A DNA stretch of 64,000 bases from UBA8337 sp965221415 (lineage in GTDB: Bacteria; Pseudomonadota; Alphaproteobacteria; RS24), in assembly GCA_965221415.1 (NCBI GenBank), contig OZ244887.1:1178001-1242000 (forward strand), given 5' to 3'. The notes under the pieces are model-generated. The model was not told where the DNA came from. It did not search any database and saw nothing but the letters and a program-made list of their open reading frames with translations. The position numbers and the translations under genes are program-made. How positions within the stretch are numbered: position 1 is the first letter of the stretch; each line of letters opens with the position of its first letter. Shown piece by piece: positions 8,793 through 18,103 of the stretch.

Positions 8793-9209
8793 ATGATGTC
8801 TGACGTAAAGCGCACGAAAACAGCCCCCTCGATTTTGAGCCACGACATGCATGCGGTCGGGAAAATTTTCTCAACTGGTGATATTCAAATCGAAGGCCGC
8901 CTTGATGGCGACTTGCGCTCGCATGCGGTGACGGTCGGCGAGCAAGCCGAAATCAACGGCGAAGTCGCAGGCGATACGGTCACTGTTTTTGGCAAGGTCA
9001 ACGGGACGATTCGGGGACGGCAGATTTATCTATGCGCGACCTGCGAAGTAAACGGCGATGTCTATAATGAAGCGCTGGCTATCGAGTCCGGCGCGCAATT
9101 AAACGGCGCGGTGAAACGCGAAACCGACCCGCTCAAAAATGCGGCCATCAATATCACCAATGATGACGCGGAAGATTTCGAAACCGCGCTTGCCAGCCAA
9201 ACCGTTTAA
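8793..9209 (+). CDS. Bactofilin
   Basis: Bactofilins are small polymer-forming cytoskeletal proteins that make nucleotide-independent filaments and recruit cell-wall enzymes. The 138-residue product has a short disordered N-terminus, a central run of right-handed beta-helix turns (residues about 22-110, with repeated IEGRLDGD, INGEVAGDTV and VNGTIRG motifs) and an acidic tail. ATG 8793 and ATG 8796 are adjacent and both possible. Its position behind an M23 peptidase suggests the two act together in local wall remodelling; this is inferred from known bactofilin-M23 pairs. Its stop overlaps that of prfB by 4 bases. Confidence 0.9.
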   Translation: MMSDVKRTKTAPSILSHDMHAVGKIFSTGDIQIEGRLDGDLRSHAVTVGEQAEINGEVAGDTVTVFGKVNGTIRGRQIYLCATCEVNGDVYNEALAIESGAQLNGAVKRETDPLKNAAINITNDDAEDFETALASQTV

Positions 9210-10340
9210 TCCAAATCAACGATAGCGGCTGCGTTGCCCTCGCCATTAACGCGTTGTGCCAATGCCGCTTCCATAAATGGGTCGAGCGCGCCGTCTAGCA
9301 CCGCGCTCGGATTGCTGCTCTCAACGCCAGTGCGTAAATCTTTGACCATCTGATAGGGCTGCAACACATAAGAACGGATTTGATGTCCCCAGCCGATTTC
9401 AGTTTTAGCGTTGGCAGTGGCGTTGGCTTCTTCTTCGCGGCGTTGCAATTCGAGTTCATACAGACGCGCGCGCAACATCGCCCACGCCGTGGCGCGATTT
9501 TTATGCTGCGAGCGTTGGTTCTGACATTGCACCACAATATTGGTCGGCAAATGGGTGATGCGCACCGCGCTATCGGTTGTGTTCACATGCTGGCCACCCG
9601 CCCCTGATGCGCGAAACGTATCAATACGCACATCGCTCTCCGAAACGTCGATATCGATGGTATCGTCAATCACCGGAAAACAGCCGACACTGGCAAAGCT
9701 CGTATGGCGACGCGCATTGCTATCGAAAGGCGAAATGCGCACCAGTCGATGCACCCCGCTTTCGGTCTTCGCCCAGCCATAAGCATTATGGCCTTTAATC
9801 TCGATGGTCGCCGATTTGATACCCGCCTCATCGCCATTGGCTTGGTCGATAATCGTCGCCTTATAGCCTTTTTTCTCTGCCCAGCGCAGATACATACGCT
9901 GCATCATGCTCGCCCAATCTTGACTTTCTGTGCCGCCTGCGCCTGCATGCACCTCAATATAGGCATCATTGCTGTCCGCCTCGCCCGACAACAGTGTCTC
10001 GACTTCCATGCGCTCGGCCACGGCGACCAGCGCAACAAGGGCGGCCTCGCTTTCGGCGACAATATCGCTATCGCCTTCGGCCTCGCCCAGTGTAACCATA
10101 TCGACGTGCTCGGCCATGTCAGAGGCAAGTTTTTCGCAAGACTTGATGGCCGCCTCGAGGCGCGTGCGCTCTTGCATCAGGCTTTGCGCGCGCTCAGGAT
10201 TATCCCATAGGTCAGGATTTTCGGCGTGTTCGTTCAACGCCGCCAGACGGGACAAAGCATTATCCCAGTCAAAGGTGCCTCCTCAGCAAGTCCAAAGACT
10301 GCTGAATGCGGTCAACATAATCGGTGATTTCAGCGCGCAC
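9206..10340 (-). CDS. prfB: Peptide chain release factor 2, with programmed +1 frameshift
   Basis: RF2 releases completed proteins at UGA and UAA codons. The gene is split between two frames: 23 codons from GTG 10340 to CTT 10274-10272, then after skipping T 10271 the remaining 354 codons from 10270 to 9206, giving 377 residues. The product has the SPF codon-recognition tripeptide (ISPFDSNARRHTSF) and the GGQ peptidyl-hydrolysis motif (GAGGQHVN). The joined frame reads LLRRHL then DWDNAL, as in other alphaproteobacterial RF2. GTG 10340 follows AAGGAG. An ordinary ORF call would start late, at TTG 10255, and lose 28 residues. Confidence 0.95.
10268..10283 (-). promoter_or_regulatory. prfB autoregulatory +1 frameshift site
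   Basis: On the minus strand the site reads AGGAGG (10283-10278), CAC, CTT, then the stop TGA followed by C (10271-10268). This is the classic RF2 arrangement: an internal Shine-Dalgarno three bases before a slippery CUU and a poorly terminating UGA-C. When RF2 is scarce the ribosome pauses, slips from CUU to UUU and makes more RF2. Confidence 0.95.
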
Positions 10341-10395
10341 AGCTTTCTCCTTACATGCAGCGATAAAACATTAGCATAATGGGGATTCGGCCAAT

Positions 10396-12882
10396 TCAGT
10401 AGAGGCCGCCTGTGCTCGCCCCGACAGTTTGCTGCGTGATGGCGGGACGCTGCTTTGTCGCCACGCCGCCACTGCTACGCCCGCGCACAATCGCTTGCTT
10501 GCTGCCAATCGACGGCTCAGTGCCGACTTTGAACGCTTCAAGAATAACCGTCTCGTCATCGGGACGCGCCAATTTGCCGGTTTTCGCATTGATGCGCACC
10601 AGACTCACAGCCGGCGGAATACGAAATGGCGGAGTTGGCTCGGTTTCAAGCGCCTGTTCCATAAAATCTTTGAAGATGGGCCCTGCGACACGTCCGCCGC
10701 TTTCGCCATTGCCCAGCGAGCGATTATCGTCATAGCCAACATATACGCCGACAACGAGGTCAGCCGAAAAGCCAACAAACCACGCATCTCGACTGTCATT
10801 TGTCGTTCCGGTTTTGCCTGCCAAGGGCTTGCCGATGCTGCTGATGCGCCGCCCCGTGCCGCGTTTCACCGCGCCTTCAAGCATCGACACAACCTGATAA
10901 GCGGTTTGCGGCGATAGCACGCGGGTGCGTTCATCTGGCAAATCGGGCGCACTTTGCGCAACATATGTTTCGTCATTGCAGGCGACGCAACTGCGTTTGT
11001 CATTTTTAAAGAGCGTTTTTCCATAGCGATCCTGCACACGGTCAATCAGCACAGGCTCGATGCGCTTGCCGCCATTCACCAGCATCGCATAGGCCGAGGT
11101 CAGTTTCATCAGCGTGGTTTCGCCTGCGCCCAGTGACATCGCCAGCACATTTGGCATGGTCGTGTTGATGTTAAAGCGGGCGGCATAATCGGTGATTTTT
11201 TCCATGCCGATTTCCTGCGCCATGCGAATGGTCATCAAATTGCGGCTTTTTTCCATGCCCAGTCGCAATGTTGACAGGCCATAAAAGCGTCGCGCGTAAT
11301 TTTCTGGTTTCCATAGACCTTGGTCTTTGCCTTGATCCATCACAAAGGGCGCGTCCAATACCAGACTGGCGGGCGTGAAGCCGCTATCGAGCGCGGCGGC
11401 ATAAACAAATGGTTTAAACGCCGAGCCGGGCTGGCGGCTTGCTTGGGTGGCGCGGTTGAACTCGCTGGCCGAGAAACTATACCCCCCGACCATCGCCAAA
11501 ACGCGACCCGTATGCGGATTGAGCACGGTCATCGCACCGTTCACCTCTGGCACTTGCTTTAGTTCGTAAGCGCCGTTTTGTGCAGGCGTATGCGGGGCGA
11601 CCCAGACCACATCGCCGACTTTCAAAACACTCGAGATTTTGCGGATTCTGGGGCCTTTGATTTTATAGCCATTTTCTGGCGAAGGCGCAGCCCGCGCCCA
11701 TTGAACACCCTTTAGCGGCACGGTCGCCAGTTCGACACGGTCTTCAAACCGACGCGCGCGGGTCATGCGGGGGCGCAAGCCAACCGAGGCTTCCTGCAAC
11801 TCATCATCGACCGACAACACAACCGACAGTCGCCACGGGTTCAAATCCGTTGAAATCTTAATCGCTGTCAGCTGCTCCCACCACGCTTCGAGCGTTTCGA
11901 GTTCGGCGACTGCTCCGCGATAGCCGCGCCGACGGTCATATGCCTCTAGCCCGTCGCGCAAGGCACGCTGCGCCAATTTCTGAAAATCCGTATTCAGCGT
12001 CGTGCGAATTGACAAGCCGCCACCATAAAGTTGTTTCTCGCCATAGAGGTCATAGACTTCGCGGCGTACTTCCTCGACAAAATATTCAGCCGTGAAGCGG
12101 CGCAGCCCCGCAGGGCGGTCGGCCACAACGAGACCATGCAATTTTGCAAGGCGTGCCTGCTCATCAGTGATGTAGCCATTTTCGTGCATCCGACCAATCA
12201 CCCAATTACGCCGCGCAATCGCCCGCGCGCGCTTACGGAACGGATGATAATTATTCGGCGCTTTCGGCAAGGCTGCCAAATAAGCGGCCTCGGCAATGCT
12301 CAAATCGCTCAAGGGTTTGTCAAAATAATTCAGCGCAGCCGCCGCCACACCATAACTGCCAAGGCCGAGATAAATCTCGTTCAGATAAAGCTCCAGCAAT
12401 TGCCGCTTGGTAAATGTGCGCTCAAGCCGCAGAGCCAACACGGCTTCTTTTAATTTGCGCTCGAGCGTTATGTCCGATGATAGCAGAAAGTTTTTCGCCA
12501 CTTGTTGCGTAATTGTCGATGCGCCCTCAAGCCGACGACCCGTCACGAGATTAACCATATTGGCAAACACCGCACGCAAAACGCCCGCAAAATCAATGCC
12601 CGAATGGTCATAAAAGTTTTTGTCTTCAGCCGCTAAAAACGCATTAATCAAATGCTCAGGCGCGGTATCAATCGGTACGAAAATGCGTCTTTCTTGGGCG
12701 TATTCAGCAATCAGGCTGCCGCTGCCCGCATGCGCACGGCTCATCACGGGCGGCGTATAATTCGCCAAATGCTCGTAATTCGGCAGGCTGGTATTCAAGC
12801 GCCACAGCACCAATACCAACACAAATAGACCAATCGCGCCCAAAGTGACGCCAACGCCTGCAAGATTGCCCAGAACCTTCAT
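10396..12882 (-). CDS. mrcA: Penicillin-binding protein 1A, bifunctional
   Basis: This class A PBP polymerises lipid II into glycan strands and crosslinks them in the periplasm. The 828-residue protein has an N-terminal anchor (about residues 8-30), a GT51 glycosyltransferase domain with the catalytic EDKNFYDHSGID motif, an OB-like linker, and a transpeptidase domain with SxxK (S487-AFK), SRN and KTGTT (from K690). ATG 12882 is chosen because AAAGGG lies just upstream; in-frame ATGs at 12897 and 12906 lack this. The amidase gene upstream and prfB downstream form a conserved leftward order. Confidence 0.94.
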   Translation of the reverse strand: MKVLGNLAGVGVTLGAIGLFVLVLVLWRLNTSLPNYEHLANYTPPVMSRAHAGSGSLIAEYAQERRIFVPIDTAPEHLINAFLAAEDKNFYDHSGIDFAGVLRAVFANMVNLVTGRRLEGASTITQQVAKNFLLSSDITLERKLKEAVLALRLERTFTKRQLLELYLNEIYLGLGSYGVAAAALNYFDKPLSDLSIAEAAYLAALPKAPNNYHPFRKRARAIARRNWVIGRMHENGYITDEQARLAKLHGLVVADRPAGLRRFTAEYFVEEVRREVYDLYGEKQLYGGGLSIRTTLNTDFQKLAQRALRDGLEAYDRRRGYRGAVAELETLEAWWEQLTAIKISTDLNPWRLSVVLSVDDELQEASVGLRPRMTRARRFEDRVELATVPLKGVQWARAAPSPENGYKIKGPRIRKISSVLKVGDVVWVAPHTPAQNGAYELKQVPEVNGAMTVLNPHTGRVLAMVGGYSFSASEFNRATQASRQPGSAFKPFVYAAALDSGFTPASLVLDAPFVMDQGKDQGLWKPENYARRFYGLSTLRLGMEKSRNLMTIRMAQEIGMEKITDYAARFNINTTMPNVLAMSLGAGETTLMKLTSAYAMLVNGGKRIEPVLIDRVQDRYGKTLFKNDKRSCVACNDETYVAQSAPDLPDERTRVLSPQTAYQVVSMLEGAVKRGTGRRISSIGKPLAGKTGTTNDSRDAWFVGFSADLVVGVYVGYDDNRSLGNGESGGRVAGPIFKDFMEQALETEPTPPFRIPPAVSLVRINAKTGKLARPDDETVILEAFKVGTEPSIGSKQAIVRGRSSGGVATKQRPAITQQTVGASTGGLY

Positions 12883-12969
12883 CAGATGCCCTTTCATGTA
12901 TAACATACAGGCCAATTAGGGCGGCACTATGACATTTTAGCGGCATTTTAGCTAGAAATTTGCGAAACC

Positions 12970-14166
12970 TTATTGAGCAGAAGCAATCCGCTTTTGTGTA
13001 AAGAACCCATCCACCGAGCGCACCATGGCAGAGGCGATTTCGCGCCGCCATTTGCTCGATGAAAGCTGTTTCTCATCGCTGCGATTGGTCAAGAACCCAA
13101 GCTCGACAAGCACCGATGGCACATCGGGCGCTTTGAGTACGCGAAACCCCGCAAAACGATGCGTTCGGGGCAGCAAGCGCGTTTTGCCACGCGCATGGTC
13201 AACCACAAGATTAGCAAATCGCGCCGATGAATTTTTCGTTTCGCGCTGCGCCAAATCAAGCAGAATGTTAGAGACCACAGGCGACTCGTCAGCAAAATCG
13301 ACGCCCGCGACGATATCCGACTGGTTTTCCTTGCGCGCCAACGCCGCGGCTTCTTTATCAGACGCTTTTTCCGACAATGTATAAACCGACATGCCCCGCA
13401 CATTTTTACGCTTAATCGCATCGGCATGAATCGAGATGAATAAACCCGCATCATGCTTGCGCGCAATGTTCACGCGTTGGCGCAGCGGAATATAAATATC
13501 CCGATTGCGCGTCAGGTAAACTTTATATTTGCCCGTCGCACGTAACTGCTTGGCGAACTCGCGCGTAAAGGCCAGCGTTATATCTTTTTCACGCGCCTTG
13601 CTGCCCAACGCCCCCGGGTCAACCCCGCCATGGCCGGCATCTAGCACGACAATCTGCTTGCCAGAGCGTTTGCGCTTCGGGGTCAATTTCGGCGGCGGTG
13701 CGGGGGTGCGCACGATATTGGTTTTGCGATTGGCGGAACGGTCTTTTTTGACTTGCGCGGCGAACGCCTTTGCTGAACTCGGCACCAAATCGATAACCAG
13801 ACGATGCGGCAAACCCGATTTTGGCGCGAGAATAAAACTCTTCGAAACTTTCAAGGGTCGGGCGGCATCCAGCACCAAGCGGCTCGTATCGGCGGCAAAT
13901 TGACCAAAGCGCAGACCTTTTACCAGACCGCTACTTTTGGGGGTTTTTGATGGCCAGTCGAGCGTCGGCAAATCGACCACCACACGGCGCGGCTTATCGA
14001 GCAAAAAGACGTTGAAATCAACCTGCGCCGATAAATCCAGAACCACGCGTGTGCGCGCATCGGTAACACCAAGGCGAATGCCCGTCACCGTATCGGCGGC
14101 GTGTACGGGCAGCAGCACGCCGCAAAGTATCATTATTGCCAAAACGGTTTTATATAGCTTTGCCAT
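12970..14166 (-). CDS. N-acetylmuramoyl-L-alanine amidase with AMIN domain
   Basis: This periplasmic zinc amidase cuts the bond between MurNAc and the stem peptide, as AmiC does during daughter-cell separation. The 398-residue precursor has a signal peptide (MAKLYKTVLAIMILCGVLL, cut near VHAA), an AMIN domain (about residues 25-120) that places the enzyme at the septum, and an Amidase_3 domain with zinc-binding DAGHGGVDPGA, the SIHADA histidine and a late VLVELGFLTN glutamate. ATG 14166 has AAAGGGAAG upstream; earlier ATGs have no ribosome site and would extend the signal peptide. It lies upstream of mrcA. Confidence 0.92.
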   Translation of the reverse strand: MAKLYKTVLAIMILCGVLLPVHAADTVTGIRLGVTDARTRVVLDLSAQVDFNVFLLDKPRRVVVDLPTLDWPSKTPKSSGLVKGLRFGQFAADTSRLVLDAARPLKVSKSFILAPKSGLPHRLVIDLVPSSAKAFAAQVKKDRSANRKTNIVRTPAPPPKLTPKRKRSGKQIVVLDAGHGGVDPGALGSKAREKDITLAFTREFAKQLRATGKYKVYLTRNRDIYIPLRQRVNIARKHDAGLFISIHADAIKRKNVRGMSVYTLSEKASDKEAAALARKENQSDIVAGVDFADESPVVSNILLDLAQRETKNSSARFANLVVDHARGKTRLLPRTHRFAGFRVLKAPDVPSVLVELGFLTNRSDEKQLSSSKWRREIASAMVRSVDGFFTQKRIASAQ

Positions 14167-14614
14167 TTTCTTCCCTTTGGTCATGATTCTCGCGCGAATC
14201 ACCTCGTATGAAACATATTAGCAACTCTGGTTAGAAAACGCGACTGGCGCAAATCGGCGGGTTTTTATGTAAATAAACTCAATGATTACAATAGATAAGG
14301 GGGGATTGGGGTAAATCACCTTGCAATCGTCTCGCCGCCCCCCTAACATGGCCTCGTGTTTTAAATGCGAGATTCGCCCCGATGGCCGAAGTGGAGCCGG
14401 AAGCAAACCTCGCAAGAGACTCATATATTTATTAACAAGACCCTTTGGGTCGCAATCGAAACTTTTTACACGGGACATCTTATGACTGCTGCTTTCAAAA
14501 AAGCAAAAGCGACTGTTGGCACTATCTTTGGTGTGATGTCCTTTTCACCCTTTACGATACGCTGGCTGACGGAGACAGGCTTTATGCTTGCACCGCGCCT
14601 AGCGGGAGATTTTC
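14167..14614 (+). other. Gene-free region between the amidase gene and rne; probable long rne leader
   Basis: This 448-base region holds the divergent promoters and I see no convincing gene in it. A possible plus-strand promoter (TTGCAA 14321-14326, 17 bases, TAACAT 14344-14349) would give rne a leader of about 260 bases. The leader contains a tight hairpin GACCC-TTT-GGGTC at 14439-14451. RNase E is known in E. coli to control its own mRNA through a long structured leader, so a similar role is plausible here. A 74-codon ORF from 14482 that runs across the rne start has no recognisable product. Confidence 0.45.
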
Positions 14615-16693
14615 ATGACCAAAAATATGCTTATCGATGCCGTCCATCTGGAAGAAACCCGGGTGGTGGTGACAGACAAAAACCAAATTCAGGAATTCGA
14701 CTTTGAGTCGAGTACGAAAGCGCCGCTTCGCGGCAATATCTATCTTGCAAAAATAACCCGCGTTGAGCCGTCCTTGCAGGCGGCCTTTGTGGAATATGGC
14801 GGCAATCGCCATGGCTTTTTAGCGTTTAACGAGATTCACCCTGATTATTATCAGATTCCGCTGAGTGACCGCGAGGCGCTGCTCAAAGAGCAAGCCGAGG
14901 AAGACCGCGAAAACGCCAAGAACGAAGAGGAGGATGCCTCCGACGCGCCACCCGATGACACTGACGGCGATGATGAAGATGATGATGGGGGCGAAGCGGT
15001 TTCCGATATTGGCGGCGACGCGCACGAAGAAGCCGCCGACCCCGCCAAGCCGCGCGCGCTGCATCGCAAATATAAAATCCAAGAAGTCATCAAGCGTCGT
15101 CAGGTTATTCTGGTGCAAGTGCTGAAAGAGGAACGCGGCAATAAGGGTGCGGCTCTGACGACATATATGTCGCTGGCGGGTCGCTATTGCGTGCTGATGC
15201 CGAACACCGCACGCGGCGGCGGCATTTCGCGCAAAATCAATAATTCTGCTGACCGCAAGAAACTCAAAACAATCGTCGGCAAGCTCGATGTCCCCGATGG
15301 CATGGGGCTGATTGTGCGCACCGCTGGAGCGCAGCGCACGACCGCAGAAATCCGCCGCGACTGGGAATATTTATCGCGCCAGTGGCAAGAAATCCGCGAT
15401 AAAACCGTCGAATCAACCGCCCCCGCCGTGGTCTATGAAGAAGGCAATCTCATCCGACGCTGCGTGCGCGATTTATATTCAAAAGATTTTGACGAAGTTA
15501 TCATCGCTGGTGCCGATGCCTACAAAGAGGCAAAAGGCTATATGAAACTGCTGATGCCGAGCCATGCACGCAAGGTAAAACAGCACGCGGAAAATATGCC
15601 GCTGTTCAAGCAACACGGCATCGAAGACAAACTCGCCGCCATGTTTAATCCAACCGTGAACCTGCCCTCGGGCGGCTATTTGGTGATTAACCCCACCGAG
15701 GCGCTGGTCTCGATTGATGTCAATTCGGGCAAAGCAACGCGCGAGCAATCCATCGAGAAAACCGCGCTGAACACTAATTTGGAAGCCGCCGTCGAAGTGG
15801 CGCGCCAAGCACGGCTGCGCGACCTCGCGGGCTTGCTGGTGATTGACTTCATCGACATGGATGAAAACCGCAATAATCGTGCCGTCGAACGCAAGATGAA
15901 AGAAGCGCTCAAAAGCGACCGCGCCCGTATTCAAGTTGGCCGCATCAGTTCTTTCGGGCTGATGGAAATGTCGCGCCAACGTATGCGCGCAGGCGTGCTC
16001 GAAGGCAGCAGCCATACGTGCGAACATTGTAATGGCTCTGGCATGGTGCGCTCGGTGACGAGCCGCGCGCTGCATGTGCTGCGCCAGATTGACGAAAGTG
16101 CTGCCAAGTTCACCGAAGGCGAGATAATCGTCCACGTGCCACAAGACGTGGCGGTCTATTTGCTGAACCAAAAACGCAGCCAATTAAGCGAGGTCGAAGA
16201 ACGCAGCGGCGTGGCCATCACAATTATCATTGATAATGAGCTAAACGCCATGGAAATGGCGCTCACCCTGCCCGACCAAACGCAAAGCTCTGGTGCTTTG
16301 CGGATGGAAGGCGACCCGAATGCAGGGTTAGATGAAAACACCGCAGGCAAAAAACGTCGTCGCCGTCGCGGCGGACGCAATCGCCGCAAACCAGAAGACG
16401 GCGATACAGCATCCGAGGATACGAGCGATGCAGATGAAACGCCATCCACTGATAGCGATGACAATCAAGTCGAGGCAGATGAGGCCGATGGTGACGATGA
16501 GGACAAGCCGAAACGTCGCCGCCGCCGAGGCCGTCGCGGCGGACGCGGTCGCAATCGCAAAGAAGAAGCGCCAACCAGTGACGAGACTGATGATGAAACA
16601 CCGCCAGAGGAAGCACCCGCAGAAGAAATGACGGACGAAGCACCTCCCGAAAATGAAGAAGAGACGGCTCGCAAAGGGTGGTGGCGGCGTTAG
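14615..16693 (+). CDS. rne: Ribonuclease E/G
   Basis: This endoribonuclease initiates mRNA decay and processes rRNA and tRNA. In the 692-residue protein the S1 domain is interrupted by an acidic insert (about residues 90-145). The DNase I-like catalytic site has D368 (SIDVNSG) and D411 (VIDFIDMDE), and the zinc link is C469-E-H-C472. The C-terminal region is short and alternates two arginine-rich blocks with acidic stretches before ending GWWRR, a conserved end in alphaproteobacterial RNase E. It is shorter than many alphaproteobacterial homologues, so its degradosome scaffold is probably reduced. GGGAG precedes the ATG. Confidence 0.95.
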   Translation: MTKNMLIDAVHLEETRVVVTDKNQIQEFDFESSTKAPLRGNIYLAKITRVEPSLQAAFVEYGGNRHGFLAFNEIHPDYYQIPLSDREALLKEQAEEDRENAKNEEEDASDAPPDDTDGDDEDDDGGEAVSDIGGDAHEEAADPAKPRALHRKYKIQEVIKRRQVILVQVLKEERGNKGAALTTYMSLAGRYCVLMPNTARGGGISRKINNSADRKKLKTIVGKLDVPDGMGLIVRTAGAQRTTAEIRRDWEYLSRQWQEIRDKTVESTAPAVVYEEGNLIRRCVRDLYSKDFDEVIIAGADAYKEAKGYMKLLMPSHARKVKQHAENMPLFKQHGIEDKLAAMFNPTVNLPSGGYLVINPTEALVSIDVNSGKATREQSIEKTALNTNLEAAVEVARQARLRDLAGLLVIDFIDMDENRNNRAVERKMKEALKSDRARIQVGRISSFGLMEMSRQRMRAGVLEGSSHTCEHCNGSGMVRSVTSRALHVLRQIDESAAKFTEGEIIVHVPQDVAVYLLNQKRSQLSEVEERSGVAITIIIDNELNAMEMALTLPDQTQSSGALRMEGDPNAGLDENTAGKKRRRRRGGRNRRKPEDGDTASEDTSDADETPSTDSDDNQVEADEADGDDEDKPKRRRRRGRRGGRGRNRKEEAPTSDETDDETPPEEAPAEEMTDEAPPENEEETARKGWWRR

Positions 16694-16734
16694 TCAGCCC
16701 TAATAAGGCCTTATTTAGCCGCCAGTTTAGTGTC

Positions 16735-18090
16735 ATGTACCATCGCGCAACCACACCCTTAGTTCTCTTTGGCGGGCTTTTATTATGCGCGTTTTTTGCA
16801 GCCAGTTTCTCCTCGGCGAAAGCGCAAGGTCTCATTCGCGATGGCGAAATTGAGTCTCTGCTGAAAGACTATAGTCGTCCGCTATTCAAAGCCGCGGGGC
16901 TTGTTCCAGAGCGCGTTGGTATTGGCGTTATAAATCACCGCAGTCTCAACGCGTTTGTGACCAATGGGCAAAATATCTACATCCACACGGGGCTTATTCT
17001 TGAGGCTGACGAACCGAATATGGTCATCGGCGTTATCGCCCACGAGATTGGCCATATCACGGGCGGCCATCTTGCACGCGGCAGCCAAGCGCGTGCCAAT
17101 GCGCAAGTCCCTGCTCTTATCGGTACGATTTTAGGGCTTGGCTCGATTATAGCCGGCGCGGGCGATGTCGGCATGGCGCTCATCACGGGCAGTCAGCAGA
17201 TTTCTTTGCGCAATTATCTCACTTATAATCGCGGACAAGAAGCCGCCGCCGATAATACCGCGCTCGATTTGCTCGACCTAACCGAGCAATCCACAAGCGG
17301 CATTATTGATATGATGGAGGAGTTGGCCAATCAGGAAATTCTAACCGAGACGCATCAAGACCCGTATGTGCGCTCGCACCCGATGTCGCGCGACCGCGTA
17401 CAGGCGTATCGCGAGGGGGCTAAAAAATCGGCTTTCAAAGACGCACGCGACTCCGATGAGCTGATTTTTCGGCACACAATGGCGCAAGCAAAGATCTACG
17501 GCTTTCTTGACCAACCAAGCGTGACATTGCGGCGGTATCGTAACGATAGCAGTCCGCAAGGACGCTATGCGCGTGCCATCGCGCATTATCGGCAGGGTTT
17601 GCGCACACAGGCCATTCAGTTGGTCGACGGGTTGATTGCCGAAATGCCCGATAATCCGTGGCTATTCGAGCTTAAAGGACAGATTTATTATGAGACAGGG
17701 CAAGCAGAAAAAGGCATTGCGCCTTATCAAAAATCGATTGAACTGCGTCCCGACGAGCCGCTATTACTGATTGGTCTGGCTTCGTGTCAGCTTGGTATTG
17801 GGCAAAATGGTGATGCGCATGACCGCGCCATTAATCAGCAGGCACTGGTTAATTTGCGTAAAGCATTACGCCTTGACCCAAGCAATACAACGGCTTATTT
17901 CCAGATGTCGAAGGGCTACGGACAGTTGGGACAGACGGCCTTGGCGCAATGGGCATTGGCTGAGTATTATGCCGCCTTGGGAAGCCCCGAGGCCAAGCGA
18001 CACGCCAAACGGGCGCGGCAAGGATTACCGAAAGGCTCGGTTGAGTATATCCGTGCCGCCGATATTTTAAACGCGTCAAAGGCGCACTAA
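16735..18090 (+). CDS. Periplasmic M48 metalloprotease with TPRs, BepA-like
   Basis: This 451-residue precursor has a signal peptide (cut near AKAQ-GLI), an M48 zinc-protease domain with HEIGH at about residue 103 and a third ligand in GQEAAADNTA, and a C-terminal TPR region. This layout matches BepA/YfgC, which helps assemble or degrades stalled outer-membrane proteins such as LptD and BamA. ATG 16735 is chosen because it gives a clean signal peptide; GTG 16678 would overlap rne. No good ribosome site is visible. A dsbA-like gene follows 13 bases downstream, suggesting joint work on envelope protein folding. Confidence 0.88.
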   Translation: MYHRATTPLVLFGGLLLCAFFAASFSSAKAQGLIRDGEIESLLKDYSRPLFKAAGLVPERVGIGVINHRSLNAFVTNGQNIYIHTGLILEADEPNMVIGVIAHEIGHITGGHLARGSQARANAQVPALIGTILGLGSIIAGAGDVGMALITGSQQISLRNYLTYNRGQEAAADNTALDLLDLTEQSTSGIIDMMEELANQEILTETHQDPYVRSHPMSRDRVQAYREGAKKSAFKDARDSDELIFRHTMAQAKIYGFLDQPSVTLRRYRNDSSPQGRYARAIAHYRQGLRTQAIQLVDGLIAEMPDNPWLFELKGQIYYETGQAEKGIAPYQKSIELRPDEPLLLIGLASCQLGIGQNGDAHDRAINQQALVNLRKALRLDPSNTTAYFQMSKGYGQLGQTALAQWALAEYYAALGSPEAKRHAKRARQGLPKGSVEYIRAADILNASKAH

Positions 18091-18103
18091 CAAAGGAATG
18101 ATT

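Noticed and set aside
14482..14706. 74-codon ORF in the rne leader, overlapping the rne start in another frame
   Set aside because: It has a possible GGGAC ribosome site but no recognisable product, and its second half is out-of-frame rne. It might be a leader ORF but I cannot support it as a gene.
15479..16183. 234-codon ORF opposite rne
   Set aside because: It is the antisense shadow of rne. The composition is His/Ala-rich nonsense and it has no ribosome site.
16702..16715. AATAAGGCCTTATT palindrome after rne, as a terminator
   Set aside because: It is a perfect 14-bp palindrome but leaves no loop and has no T tract, so it is not a standard terminator.
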